From Inquilinus ginsengisoli_B (GTDB lineage Bacteria; Pseudomonadota; Alphaproteobacteria; DSM-16000; Inquilinaceae), in the NCBI RefSeq assembly GCF_050434925.1, contig NZ_JBNDJK010000001.1, forward strand, positions 1,178,001 to 1,242,000: a DNA stretch of 64,000 nucleotides, read 5' to 3'. The position numbers were made by a program, and so were the translations under genes. Positions 1 through 8,562 of this stretch are shown one piece after another (within the stretch, counting starts at the first letter, position 1; every line of letters begins with the position of its first letter). The notes below the pieces were generated by a model that saw nothing but the letters and a program-made list of their open reading frames with translations, was not told the origin of the DNA and searched no databases.

Positions 1-2
1 GC

Positions 3-110
3 CTCGAGCTCGGCGTCTGGGAGTTCAACGCCGGGGCCGTCGCCTGCTACGAGGCGGCCGGCTTCGCGCCGACCACGCGCCGCCTCAGCAAGGCCGTCGC
101 GCCGCCTTAG
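3..110 (+). CDS. GNAT-family N-acetyltransferase, C-terminal fragment
   Basis: Only the last 35 codons are in the window; the gene starts to the left of it. The readable tail contains a VWEFN stretch followed by YEAAGF and then a basic end before TAG. That is the usual end of the acetyl-CoA binding fold in GNAT enzymes, where an Asn is followed by a Tyr-Glu-x-x-Gly-Phe strand. The substrate cannot be guessed. It faces the SNF2 helicase gene tail to tail with a 26-base gap. Confidence 0.7.
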   Translation, partial: LELGVWEFNAGAVACYEAAGFAPTTRRLSKAVAPP

Positions 111-136
111 CGGGTGGCGTCCGGCCACTGTTCGGG

Positions 137-2632
137 TCAACGCGACGGCGGTTCGCCGAGGCGGCCACGCAATCCCTCCGCGAAGACCGAAAGCGCGTCG
201 GCGAGCTGGCGCGCGACCGCGGGCGGCGGCAGCGGCAATCTTAGGCTCTGCTTCCCCGTCGTCGGGTCGCGCTCGATCCAGGGATGCGCCGGGGCATCCG
301 CATCCCTCGGCGCCGCCACCGCCGTGACGAGCTGCATCGCCATCTGCGCCAGGGCCTGCCAGGGGTTGGCACCCGATCCGTGCGGCGGGGCCGCATCGTC
401 CGTCGCAGGCGCGGCTGCGATCCCGGCCTCCGTCTCCTCCGCGGCCTCGGCAGTGCCGGCCCCGTCCGCGCCATCCGCAGCTCCGGCCTCCTCGGCCGGC
501 GTTACGGCTTCGCCCTGGCCCATCTGCCCGGTGACGGATTCCACATCCTTCATGAAGCGGGTCAGGCGCGAGCCGCCGAGCGAGATGGTGTTGGCGCCGC
601 CGTCGAGAATTCCGGCCGACAGGGACTTCTTGAAGGCCAGCACCGACAGCATGCCCTCCTCGATGGTGCCCTTCGCCACGAAATTGATCACCCGAACCGG
701 CCGCGTCTGGCCCATCCGGTGGATCCGCGCGATGCGCTGTTCGAGGATTGCCGGATTCCAGGGAAGGTCGAGATTCACGAGGGTCGATGCGTGCTGCAGA
801 TTGAGGCCGGAGGCGCCGGCGTCGGTTGACAGGAACACCCGGCACCCGGGGTCAACGCGGAACCGTTCGATCAGGGCGGGGCGCTTCTCCGACGGCACGC
901 CGCCATGGAAGCTGACGTAGCCGATCCCCTGCGCTTCCAGGCGCCGGGTGACGATGTCGTGACTGCCCGTCCATTGCGAGAACACCACCGCCTTGGCGTC
1001 CGGGTCCGCGAAAAGATCGGTGAGCAGAGCCACCAGTTCGTCGGCCTTGACCCCGTGATCGGTTTCCCGGTCGAGGAGATAGGTGCTGTTGCACGACATG
1101 CGCATATTCTGGAGGGCGCAGGTCAGCCGCCGTTGATCCTTGTCCGACAGAAACTTCATCCGGCGCCAGCGATGGACGATGCGGGCCACCGCATCGGCAT
1201 TCTCCTTGTGATAGGCCATCTGACCTTCGGTCATCGGGACCAGGAGAGTCTGGTCGGTCCGGCTCGGCAACTGCCGCAGCACCTCGGATTTGCGCCGGCG
1301 GATCATGATCGGCGCCAGGGTCTGGCCGATCTTCTCGAGCCCGCTATAGCCCGTGACCCGGCCGGTCTCGTCCTTGTCCTGGTGCTCGTAGAGAAGCTTC
1401 CAGGTCGGCCCCAGCCTGTATTGATCGACGAACTGGACGATCGAGACCAGCTCTTCCAGCTTGTTTTCGAGCGGCGTGCCGGTCAGCACGATCGCATAGG
1501 GGCTGTCGACGCGCTTCAAGGCGCGGGCGGCAACGGTGTTCCAGTTCTTGACCCGCTGCGCCTCATCGACGATTACGAGGTCCGGTTCCCAGGCGGCGAT
1601 CAGCTCAAGATCGGGCGCGAGCCTCTCGTAATTGGTGATCTTGCAGAAATCATCGAGGGCATAGTCCTTCCGACGTTGCGCCCGGCCGCCGCCGATGACC
1701 CGGGCCGCGGCCTCGCCGCGCCGTCCGGAGAAGCGCAGGATTTCGCTCTGCCATTGGTATTTCAGCGAGGCCGGGCAGACCACCAGCACCTTGGTGAGGC
1801 CGAAATGGCGCGCCAGGATCTCCATGGCCGCGATCGCCTGGATCGTCTTGCCCAATCCCATTTCGTCGCCGATCAGCGCCCGCCCGGCACGGACGGCGAA
1901 CAGCGCGCCTTCGGCCTGATAGGGATAGAGCGGCACCTGCAGCAGGTTCGCGAGCCTGGGGTCGGCGGCGCCTTCCGGGAACAGCTGTTCGAGCCGTTGG
2001 GCGCGCCGCCCGGCATCGCGCCGTCCGGCGATGAAATCGAGGGCATCATCGTAGGCCCGCAGCTCGTGCCCGCTGTTCGAAGCGGCGGCTAGGAAGGCTT
2101 CGATGTCGCCGAAGCGGTCATCCCGAAGCCCCCCGCCGCGTCGGGAGTCGAACAGGGCCTCCGCTGCCTCGGCCAACTCCTGCGGACAATCCGTTCCGGC
2201 TCGGAAATAGATGCGGCGGCCGCCGTCGTTGCGCAGGTACAACTCGGAAAACGCCGGCCGATAGCCACGCGCGAAGGCGGTCTTCGCCCCGCGCTTCTTC
2301 TCCAGTTGGGCCAGCGTGAACTCGATGTGCTTGCAGGTGCCCAATTCATTGGTCGTGTAGTCGGGGCAGGCGCAATAGTTGCCGCCGGGACCCGGGCCAC
2401 GGATGACCACGCGGTAGCTCGACTTCGTCGTCGGATTGCCGATCCGGAATTCGGAGAAGAACGGCTCGTCCGTGAGGTTTTCGAGCGTGAAGGCTTGCTC
2501 GCGGCCGAATTGGCGGCGCAGGGCCCTCTGCCATTCCACCGGGGACAGATCTGCCGGCTGCAGGGTGCGCGAGAGTTTCATTTCCTTGCGTGGCTTGGCC
2601 ACGGGCTTCGAGGCTCGTCGCTTAGCGGTCAT
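137..2632 (-). CDS. SWIM zinc-finger / SNF2-family DEAD-like helicase
   Basis: An 831-residue SNF2 ATPase, a double-stranded DNA translocase of the Swi2/Snf2 group. Near the N-terminus Cys87, Cys89, Cys100 and His102 form a SWIM-type zinc motif. The ATPase core starts about residue 235, with Walker A GDEMGLGKT (255-263), a VDEAQ box and LTGTPLENK. The C-terminal lobe has FSQWTG, HGGVPSEKR and the motif VI string RIHRMGQTRPV. The last ~140 residues are Ala/Glu-rich and of low complexity. ATG at 2632 was used; Met18 is an alternative. It stands alone on its strand, so it does not look like part of a restriction or DISARM-type operon. Cellular role is unknown; bacterial relatives act in transcription recycling or DNA repair. 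Confidence 0.9.
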   Translation of the reverse strand: MTAKRRASKPVAKPRKEMKLSRTLQPADLSPVEWQRALRRQFGREQAFTLENLTDEPFFSEFRIGNPTTKSSYRVVIRGPGPGGNYCACPDYTTNELGTCKHIEFTLAQLEKKRGAKTAFARGYRPAFSELYLRNDGGRRIYFRAGTDCPQELAEAAEALFDSRRGGGLRDDRFGDIEAFLAAASNSGHELRAYDDALDFIAGRRDAGRRAQRLEQLFPEGAADPRLANLLQVPLYPYQAEGALFAVRAGRALIGDEMGLGKTIQAIAAMEILARHFGLTKVLVVCPASLKYQWQSEILRFSGRRGEAAARVIGGGRAQRRKDYALDDFCKITNYERLAPDLELIAAWEPDLVIVDEAQRVKNWNTVAARALKRVDSPYAIVLTGTPLENKLEELVSIVQFVDQYRLGPTWKLLYEHQDKDETGRVTGYSGLEKIGQTLAPIMIRRRKSEVLRQLPSRTDQTLLVPMTEGQMAYHKENADAVARIVHRWRRMKFLSDKDQRRLTCALQNMRMSCNSTYLLDRETDHGVKADELVALLTDLFADPDAKAVVFSQWTGSHDIVTRRLEAQGIGYVSFHGGVPSEKRPALIERFRVDPGCRVFLSTDAGASGLNLQHASTLVNLDLPWNPAILEQRIARIHRMGQTRPVRVINFVAKGTIEEGMLSVLAFKKSLSAGILDGGANTISLGGSRLTRFMKDVESVTGQMGQGEAVTPAEEAGAADGADGAGTAEAAEETEAGIAAAPATDDAAPPHGSGANPWQALAQMAMQLVTAVAAPRDADAPAHPWIERDPTTGKQSLRLPLPPPAVARQLADALSVFAEGLRGRLGEPPSR

Positions 2633-2660
2633 GGATGTCCGGTCGCTGCGAAGGATGACG

Positions 2661-3230
2661 CTATTCGGATGGGAGAGCAGACCTTATCCGATCTCGGCCC
2701 CGCCAGTCTTCCCGGCTCTGGCCCCAGATTTCGACCTTGGTGTCGATCGGCGCCGGCAGCCGGCCGAGGCCGCGGAAGCGTGAGCCGAGCCGGCGCGCCA
2801 CCGCCTTGGACGGCTGGTTCTCCGGCGCGATGCAGTGGATCACCTCGGTCCAGCCGAGATGGTCGAAGGCCCAGTCGATCGTGGCCGCGGCGCCTTCGGT
2901 GGCGTAGCCCTTGCCCCAGGCGGCGCGGCACAGGGTCCAGCCGATTTCGGTGCCCGGCCAACCCTCGGGCTGCCAGGGGCCGAGGCGGCCGATCCAGCGC
3001 CCGGTCGCCTTCTCGATCACCGAGAAGTTGGCGAAGCCCTGGATCGTCCAGGCGCCGGCCATGGTGAGGAAGCCGCGCCAGGCCACGGTGCGCAGCTGCA
3101 CCCCGCCGATGAAGCGGGCGGCCTCCGGGTCGGCCATCAACTCGGCCCAGCTGTCGAAATCCTCGGCTCGGGGCAGGCGCAGGATCAGCCGGTCGGTCTC
3201 CAGCACCGGCGCGGGCTCCGGGGTCGGCAT
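2661..3230 (-). CDS. GNAT-family N-acetyltransferase (RimJ/RimL type)
   Basis: A 189-residue acetyltransferase. It opens with ETDRLILR (11-18), the first strand typical of RimJ/RimL-like enzymes. The acetyl-CoA pyrophosphate loop is RAAWGKGYATEG (102-113), and an ENQPSKAVARRLG helix follows. ATG at 3230 is preferred to the longer reading at 3287 because AGGAG lies 8 bases upstream of it and the family consensus begins just after it. It lies 28 bases upstream of the SNF2 helicase gene on the same strand and may share its transcript. The substrate, a protein N-terminus or a small molecule, cannot be told from sequence. Confidence 0.85.
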   Translation of the reverse strand: MPTPEPAPVLETDRLILRLPRAEDFDSWAELMADPEAARFIGGVQLRTVAWRGFLTMAGAWTIQGFANFSVIEKATGRWIGRLGPWQPEGWPGTEIGWTLCRAAWGKGYATEGAAATIDWAFDHLGWTEVIHCIAPENQPSKAVARRLGSRFRGLGRLPAPIDTKVEIWGQSREDWRGRDRIRSALPSE

Positions 3231-3299
3231 CGGGTGTCTCCTGAATCGGGGAGGCGCAGCAAAGCCCGATCCCGGCCGGCCGGTCAAGCTGCCGGCCGC

Positions 3300-4478
3300 T
3301 CAGCGTTCCGTCGCGGTGCCCAGGTCGGGGGCGGCGAAGCTGTGCAGCAGTAGGCGCACCAGCTCGGCCTGCCGGTGCGTCTCGGTCTTCTCGAACACCT
3401 GTTTCAGGTAGTGGCGGGCGGTGCCGATCGAGATGCCCAGGCTCTCCGCCGCCTCCGCCGGGCCGAGGCCGCCGGCGATCAGCGCCGCCAGGTCGGATTC
3501 GCGCCGGGTCAGGCCGTAGGCGCTGGCCAGGCCGGCGGTGTCGATGCGGCAGCGGCGGTCGGGGTCGGAGATCAGCACCGCCACCGCGCCCGGTTCGCCG
3601 GGGACCGCGCCGCGGTCGGCCGCGGGGGCCGGGATGACGCTCAGGATCAGCGGCCCGTTCGGCGGCCGCCGCGACACCGGGATGCGCAGCATCGTGGCGG
3701 CGGCATGGCTCAGCGCGGCATCGGCCGTGTCCGGCCCGCCGGCCAGCAGCATCGCCGCGGCGATCGCCTGGTGCAGCGCCCGGGTCTGTGCCGGCAGGGT
3801 GGTGGCGATGCCGTAGGCGTCGGCCAGCAGCCCGTCACGCTCCGCGATCACCGCCTCGGCCCGCTCGCTGCGATAGACCGGCCGGCCGTGCCGGTCCAGC
3901 AGGATCAGGCCCAGGCCCAGCGCGTCGATCGCAGCCAGGGCGCCGGTCGCGCGCGGGTCGATGCCGGCCAGGCGGCGGTTCAGCTTGCCGGCCTTGGCCA
4001 GATGCGGCACCAGGGCCTGCAGCCGATTCAGCTCCTCGGCGCCGAAATCGCGCTCGGCCAGCGGGCGGCAGACGCGCACGGCCGACCAGCCGGACGAGCC
4101 GCGCCACGGCACCGCCACCGCCGCCAGGCCGCCGCCGATCGGCCGGATCAGCTGCTGGTAGAAATCCGTCCGCTCATAGTCCTGGACCGGCACCAGGGAC
4201 GACTGGGTGCGCGCGGCCCCGGCCGGGAACCGCTGCATCTGCTCGGTCCAGAAATCGCTGTGCAGGATCTGGTCGCAGCGGTCGCCGTGCTGCCGCGCAT
4301 CCATCCGCGAGCAGGTGGAAAGCTGGACGCCGTCGAGGGTGTTGGTGGTGAACACGGCATGCGAGCCGCCGACCAGGTCGCGCACGGCGTCGAGGCAGTG
4401 CGGCCACTCCTCCGGCTCCATCGCGGCGTCGTAGATCCGCTGCACGGTGCTGAGGATCACCTGCGCGCCCGCGGTCAC
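3300..4478 (-). CDS. LuxR-family transcriptional regulator
   Basis: A 392-residue regulator with a C-terminal LuxR/FixJ helix-turn-helix at about 325-385, including LTRRESDLAALIAGG and IGTARHYLKQVFEKT. The first ~300 residues match no sensor domain I can name. They contain two long alpha/beta stretches that may be GAF/PAS-like. No receiver domain or phospho-acceptor Asp pattern is visible, so it is not a typical response regulator. Its promoter should lie in the AT-richer gap upstream (4479-4811). A second LuxR-type regulator of similar plan sits at 11.9 kb. Confidence 0.85.
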   Translation of the reverse strand: MTAGAQVILSTVQRIYDAAMEPEEWPHCLDAVRDLVGGSHAVFTTNTLDGVQLSTCSRMDARQHGDRCDQILHSDFWTEQMQRFPAGAARTQSSLVPVQDYERTDFYQQLIRPIGGGLAAVAVPWRGSSGWSAVRVCRPLAERDFGAEELNRLQALVPHLAKAGKLNRRLAGIDPRATGALAAIDALGLGLILLDRHGRPVYRSERAEAVIAERDGLLADAYGIATTLPAQTRALHQAIAAAMLLAGGPDTADAALSHAAATMLRIPVSRRPPNGPLILSVIPAPAADRGAVPGEPGAVAVLISDPDRRCRIDTAGLASAYGLTRRESDLAALIAGGLGPAEAAESLGISIGTARHYLKQVFEKTETHRQAELVRLLLHSFAAPDLGTATER

Positions 4479-4811
4479 GCGGCCGACCCTTTCCCGTGGT
4501 TCGCCGGATCGAAACCAACCGCCGCCTGCATGCCCGCAAGTCGATCATGGAACACCGGCATTCCCGCGCTCCAAAATATCCTAGAACAGGAAAATACGCC
4601 GATAGATGAGCCGTCCGATTCCTCAACAACGCCGATCCACGAGGGCGACATCGCGGCAATGCCGCGAACGTCTTCCTCGATCGGAAGGATCATACCGTGT
4701 TTTTCTCGATGCCATCAGAGCACTTTTATTATGGCATCGGTGTGGAGACGTGGCGGCAAAGCCGGGGCGGTCCGCACATGGGGCGACGAAAAGCCCTTGG
4801 GCTGGCTGATC
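4479..4811. other. Intergenic gap, probable promoter region of the LuxR gene
   Basis: A 333-base gap between the end of cobT and the start of the LuxR gene, both on the minus strand. It is clearly less GC-rich than its surroundings, with runs such as TTTTTCTC and TTTTATTATGG around 4695-4735. On the minus strand just after cobT there is a short AGCCCAAGGGCT repeat followed by TTTTC (about 4786-4799). It is too tight to be a confident terminator. Open frames here lack ribosome-binding sites and are not called. Confidence 0.4.
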
Positions 4812-6668
4812 TCAGCTGGCCCGGCGCATCGTGGCGGCCTTCTTCGGCTCCTCGTCGAACAGCTCGGCCAGCTTGTCGATCATGGTGCCGCCCAGCTGCT
4901 CGGCGTCGACGATGGTGACGGCGCGGCGGTAGTAGCGGGTCACGTCATGGCCGATGCCGATCGCCACCAGCTCCACCGGCGACCAGCGCTCGATGTACTC
5001 GATCACCTGCTTCAGGTGTCGCTCGAGATAGTTGCCGGGGTTGACCGACAGGGTCGAATCGTCGACCGGCGCGCCGTCGGAGATCACCATCAGGATGCGC
5101 CGCTGCTCCTGCCGCCCGACGATGCGGTTATGGGCCCACAGCAGCGCCTCGCCGTCGATGTTCTCCTTCAGCACGCCCTCGCGCAGCATCAGGCCCAGGT
5201 TCTTGCGGGCCCGGCGCCAGGGCGCGTCGGCGGATTTGTAGACGATGTGGCGCAGGTCGTTCAGCCGGCCCGGATTCTGCGGCTTGCTCTGCTGGATCCA
5301 GCGCTCGCGCGCCATGCCGCCCTTCCAGGCGCGGGTGGTGAAGCCGAGGATCTCGACCTTGACGCCGCAGCGCTCCAGCGTCCGCGCCAGGATGTCGGCG
5401 GCGATCGCGGCGATGGTGATCGGCCGGCCGCGCATCGACCCGGAATTGTCGATCAGCAGGGTCACCACCGTGTCGCGGAAGTCGGTGTCCTGCTCCATCT
5501 TGAAGGACAGCGGCGTCAGCGGGTTGATCACGACGCGGGCGAGGCGGGCGGCGTCGAGGATGCCCTCCTCCAGGTCGAAATCCCAGGACCGGGTCTGCTT
5601 GGCCATCAGCTTGCGTTGCAGCCGGTTGGCCAGCTTGGCGATCACGCCCTGCAGATGCTGCAGCTGCTGGTCCAGCATCAGCCGCAGCCGCGCCAGCTCG
5701 TCGGTGTCGCACAGATCCTCGGCCGCCACCATCTCGTCGAACTGGGTGGTGAAGGCCTTGTAGTTCAGCCCGTTCGGGTCCAGCGCGCCGGTCTGGTCGT
5801 CGCGCCAGGGCTGGCCCGGCGACTCGGTGTCCTCGGTCGAGAACTCGTCGGAATCGTCAGCCGACTCCTCCTGCTGGGCGCCCTCGGCATCGGTCTCGTC
5901 GCCGCTCTCCGGGTCGCTGTCGCTGTCATCGGCCTCGGCGCTGACCTGCTCGCCCTCGCGGCCCTGCTCCTCAGGCTGCTCGCCGTCGGCCTTGTCGTCG
6001 TCCTCGCCGTCCTCGTCCTCCTGGCTCTCGTCCTCCTGGCCGATCTCGACGTCGAGTTCGGCCAGCAGGTGCTTGGCGCAGCGGGCATAGGCCTCCTGGT
6101 CGTCCATGGCGTCGGCCAGCTCGTGCAGCGAGCGGCCGATACGGCTCTCCAGCCAGGACCGCCACAGGTCGGCGGCGTGGCGGGCGTTCGGCGGCGGCTT
6201 CTCGCCGGTCATCGCCTCGCGCGCGGCCAGCCGCACCGCCTCGGCCAGCGGCACCTGCTCGCGCTCGGTGACGCGGTCCAGCCCCTGGCGCTTGAAGCGG
6301 TCGTCCAGCGCCGCCGCCAGGTTGCCGGCGACGCCGGCCATCTGGGTGGCGCCGATCGCCTCGCAGCGCGCCTGCTCCAGCGCCTCGAAGGCGGCGCGGG
6401 CGACGTCGCCCTGCGGCATGCGGGCGGCGTGCGTCTTGGCGTTGTGGTGGCGCAGGCGCAGCGCCACGGCGTCGGCGGCGCCGCGCACCTTGGCGACCTC
6501 GGCCGAGGTCAGCAGGCGCGACGGCTGCGGCAGCCGCGCCCGGGTGCCGGCAACGCCGGCCGGCTCGCTGGAATAGGCCACGGTGATGTCTGGCCGCTCG
6601 GCGATGGCCCGCACCGTCGCCGTGGTGGCGCGCTTGAACACCTCGATCGGGCTGTCGTCCTGGGGCAT
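4812..6668 (-). CDS. cobT: Aerobic cobaltochelatase subunit CobT
   Basis: A 618-residue subunit of the ATP-dependent cobaltochelatase (CobNST), which inserts cobalt into hydrogenobyrinic acid a,c-diamide in aerobic B12 synthesis. It has a conserved N-terminal region, a strongly acidic linker (about 211-284, rich in Glu, Asp and Ser) and a C-terminal von Willebrand A domain. The MIDAS motif DNSGS is at 407-411. The start chosen is ATG 6668, where the product begins MPQDDSPIEVFKR as family members do. An upstream in-frame start would run into the palindromic element at 6710-6782. cobS lies directly upstream on the same strand. The large subunit gene cobN is not in the window. Confidence 0.95.
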   Translation of the reverse strand: MPQDDSPIEVFKRATTATVRAIAERPDITVAYSSEPAGVAGTRARLPQPSRLLTSAEVAKVRGAADAVALRLRHHNAKTHAARMPQGDVARAAFEALEQARCEAIGATQMAGVAGNLAAALDDRFKRQGLDRVTEREQVPLAEAVRLAAREAMTGEKPPPNARHAADLWRSWLESRIGRSLHELADAMDDQEAYARCAKHLLAELDVEIGQEDESQEDEDGEDDDKADGEQPEEQGREGEQVSAEADDSDSDPESGDETDAEGAQQEESADDSDEFSTEDTESPGQPWRDDQTGALDPNGLNYKAFTTQFDEMVAAEDLCDTDELARLRLMLDQQLQHLQGVIAKLANRLQRKLMAKQTRSWDFDLEEGILDAARLARVVINPLTPLSFKMEQDTDFRDTVVTLLIDNSGSMRGRPITIAAIAADILARTLERCGVKVEILGFTTRAWKGGMARERWIQQSKPQNPGRLNDLRHIVYKSADAPWRRARKNLGLMLREGVLKENIDGEALLWAHNRIVGRQEQRRILMVISDGAPVDDSTLSVNPGNYLERHLKQVIEYIERWSPVELVAIGIGHDVTRYYRRAVTIVDAEQLGGTMIDKLAELFDEEPKKAATMRRAS

Positions 6669-6709
6669 CGCCTGCTTCGTCTCTACGGCTTGCGCCGTCC
6701 TTCCCTGTC

Positions 6710-6782
6710 TGTCATGCCCGGGCCCGGGCATCCAGAGGCTGTCGAGACCTCCTGGATTGCCGGGTCAAGCCCGGCAATGACA
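6710..6782. repeat. Extragenic palindromic (REP-like) element between cobS and cobT
   Basis: A 73-base imperfect palindrome bounded by TGTCAT and ATGACA. It contains two internal hairpins, GCCCGGGCCCGGGC and GCCGGGTCAAGCCCGGC, around a CCAGAGG/CCTCCTGG pair. This is the layout of the dispersed REP-like repeats common in alphaproteobacterial chromosomes. It fills most of the cobS-cobT gap, so it will be transcribed and could set the relative level of the two mRNA segments. Confidence 0.75.
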
Positions 6783-6802
6783 GCAAAACCTACGAACCGC
6801 GC

Positions 6803-7783
6803 TTACGCCAGATGGGCGCGGACGCCGCTTTCCGGCAGCTCGGTGCCGAAGCAGCGCTGGTAGTACTCGGCCACCGTCGACCGCTCGACCTCGTCGCATT
6901 TGTTCAGGAAGGTCAGGCGGAAGGCGAAGCCGACATCGCCGAAGATGCGCGCATTCTCGGCCCAGGTGATCACCGTGCGCGGCGACATGACGGTGGAGAT
7001 GTCGCCGCCGATGAAGCCGGCGCGGGTCAGGTCGGCCAGGCGGACCATGGCGTTGATCTTGGTGCGGCCTTCCTCGGTGTCGAAGTCCGGCACCTTGGCC
7101 AGCACGATCTCGACCTCGGCGTCATGCGGCAGGTAGTTCAGCGTGGCGACGATCGACCAGCGGTCCATCTGGCCCTGGTTGATCTGCTGGGTGCCGTGAT
7201 ACAGGCCGGTGGTGTCGCCCAGGCCGACGGTGTTGGCGGTGGAGAAGATGCGGAAGGCCGGGTGCGGCTTGATCACCCGGTTCTGGTCCAGCAGGGTCAG
7301 CTTGCCCTCGACCTCCAGCACGCGCTGGATCACGAACATCACGTCCGGCCGGCCGGCGTCGTACTCGTCGAACACGATGGCACAGGGGTTCTGCAGCGCC
7401 CAGGGCAGGATGCCCTCGCGGAACTCGGTCACCTGCTTGCCGTCGCGCAGCACGATGGCGTCCTTGCCGACCAGGTCGATGCGGCTGATATGGCTGTCCA
7501 GGTTGACCCGGACGCAGGGCCAGTTCAGGCGCGCCGCCACCTGCTCGATATGGGTCGACTTGCCGGTGCCGTGATAGCCCTGGATCATCACCCGCCGGTT
7601 GTGGGCGAAGCCGGCCAGGATGGCCATGGTGGTGTCGCGGTCGAAGCGGTAGGCGGTGTCGACATCCGGCACATGCGGCGTCGCGGCGGAGAAGGCGGGC
7701 ACCTGCAGGTCGCTGTCGATGCCGAAGGTCTGCCGCACGGACACCTTGATGTCGGGCAGCGTCGAGGAGGTATCAGCGCTCAT
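6803..7783 (-). CDS. cobS: Aerobic cobaltochelatase subunit CobS
   Basis: A 326-residue AAA+ ATPase of the cobaltochelatase complex. It forms a ring with CobT and powers cobalt insertion by CobN. Walker A GYHGTGKST is at 69-77 and Walker B ends in FDE (138-140). The N-terminus, with DIKVSVRQTFGIDSD at 11-25, matches the family. ATG 7783 was chosen; a longer reading would need TTG at 7801. It lies 33 bases downstream of the DnaJ-domain gene on the same strand and upstream of cobT, the conserved order of this group. Confidence 0.95.
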   Translation of the reverse strand: MSADTSSTLPDIKVSVRQTFGIDSDLQVPAFSAATPHVPDVDTAYRFDRDTTMAILAGFAHNRRVMIQGYHGTGKSTHIEQVAARLNWPCVRVNLDSHISRIDLVGKDAIVLRDGKQVTEFREGILPWALQNPCAIVFDEYDAGRPDVMFVIQRVLEVEGKLTLLDQNRVIKPHPAFRIFSTANTVGLGDTTGLYHGTQQINQGQMDRWSIVATLNYLPHDAEVEIVLAKVPDFDTEEGRTKINAMVRLADLTRAGFIGGDISTVMSPRTVITWAENARIFGDVGFAFRLTFLNKCDEVERSTVAEYYQRCFGTELPESGVRAHLA

Positions 7784-7816
7784 GATCCAGTCGAAGTCCA
7801 AGTTCCAGAGTATCGG

Positions 7817-8398
7817 TCAGGAGGCGAAGCCGGCCTTCAGCACGCTGTAGGCGTGGTTGATGGTCTTGAACTTCTCCTCGGCGTCGCGGCTTCCGCCATT
7901 GGCGTCCGGGTGATGCAGTTTGACAAGGGTCTTGTAGCGGGCCTTGAGGGTTTTCAGGTCGAAGGGAGGAGCGATCTCGAGCGTCTTCATCGCGCTCTCC
8001 TGCTCGGTCAGGGGGCGGCCCTGCTTGGCCTCCTCCTGCGCCTCGCGGCCGGCGTGGAACGGGTTGTCGCCGGCGCCCTCGGCGAAGCTCTGATAGATCT
8101 TGGCGCGCAGCCGCTGCTCGGCCCGCCAGCTGCCCATCGGCCAGGTCGGCCGGTCCCAAACGGTGTCGCGCCGCGCCTCGCGCTCGATCTGGTCGGCGCT
8201 CATGCCCTGGTAATAGTTCCAGGCGCGGTTGTACTCCCGCACATGCTCCAGGCAGAACCACCAGTAGTCGTTCAGGTGCTGCCGCGATTTCGGCGCCCGG
8301 AACTCCCCGGCGCAGGCACAGTCCGGGCGGTCGCAGCGGCGCATCGCCGGCGCCGGCTCCTCGAATGCCCGGTACTCTCTGCGGTTTGCAGTGGCCAT
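7817..8398 (-). CDS. DnaJ-domain protein linked to cobaltochelatase genes
   Basis: A 193-residue protein with a short C-terminal J domain. The HPD tripeptide that stimulates Hsp70 ATPase is at 163-165, followed by EEKFKTINHAYSVL. The N-terminal half has Cys22, Cys27, Cys29 and Cys49 in a pattern that could bind a metal, plus a Trp/Tyr-rich segment (YWWFCLEHVREYNRAW). ATG 8398 was chosen because the reading upstream of it runs through the shared promoter with bolA. It lacks the G/F and CxxCxGxG regions of true DnaJ, so it is a specialised co-chaperone. Its place beside cobS suggests help in assembling the chelatase or a metal-containing client, which is an inference. Confidence 0.85.
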   Translation of the reverse strand: MATANRREYRAFEEPAPAMRRCDRPDCACAGEFRAPKSRQHLNDYWWFCLEHVREYNRAWNYYQGMSADQIEREARRDTVWDRPTWPMGSWRAEQRLRAKIYQSFAEGAGDNPFHAGREAQEEAKQGRPLTEQESAMKTLEIAPPFDLKTLKARYKTLVKLHHPDANGGSRDAEEKFKTINHAYSVLKAGFAS

Positions 8399-8562
8399 GC
8401 TGCGAGTATGGGGAGGGCGTTTTCGCCTGACAAGTCGATGCGGCGGAAATCTGCCCTGCCCTCGTGTCGCAGCATCTGGGCTTGCGTCATATCGCAATAT
8501 CGGGTCGTACCGCCGCGGCGCCGGCTCTGCTATCACCAGGAGCCGGATCGAGGAGAGGACCG
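8399..8562. promoter_or_regulatory. Divergent promoter region, DnaJ-domain gene / bolA
   Basis: A 164-base gap between two divergent genes, so it must carry promoters for both the DnaJ-cobS-cobT strand and bolA. The segment around 8485-8512 is the least GC-rich part. No B12 riboswitch-like box (GCCACTG with a downstream B12 box) was found, so vitamin control of cobST by a riboswitch is not supported here. Confidence 0.45.

Noticed and set aside
4475..4693. 72-residue minus-strand frame upstream of the LuxR gene
   Set aside because: No ribosome-binding site or family signature, and it would occupy the LuxR promoter.
3375..6863. Long + strand open frame opposite the LuxR and cobT genes
   Set aside because: GC-rich DNA keeps antisense frames open; the minus-strand genes have full domain motifs, while this frame has none and lacks a ribosome-binding site.
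8399..8562. Cobalamin riboswitch before the cob genes
   Set aside because: No B12-box or matching paired regions found by eye.
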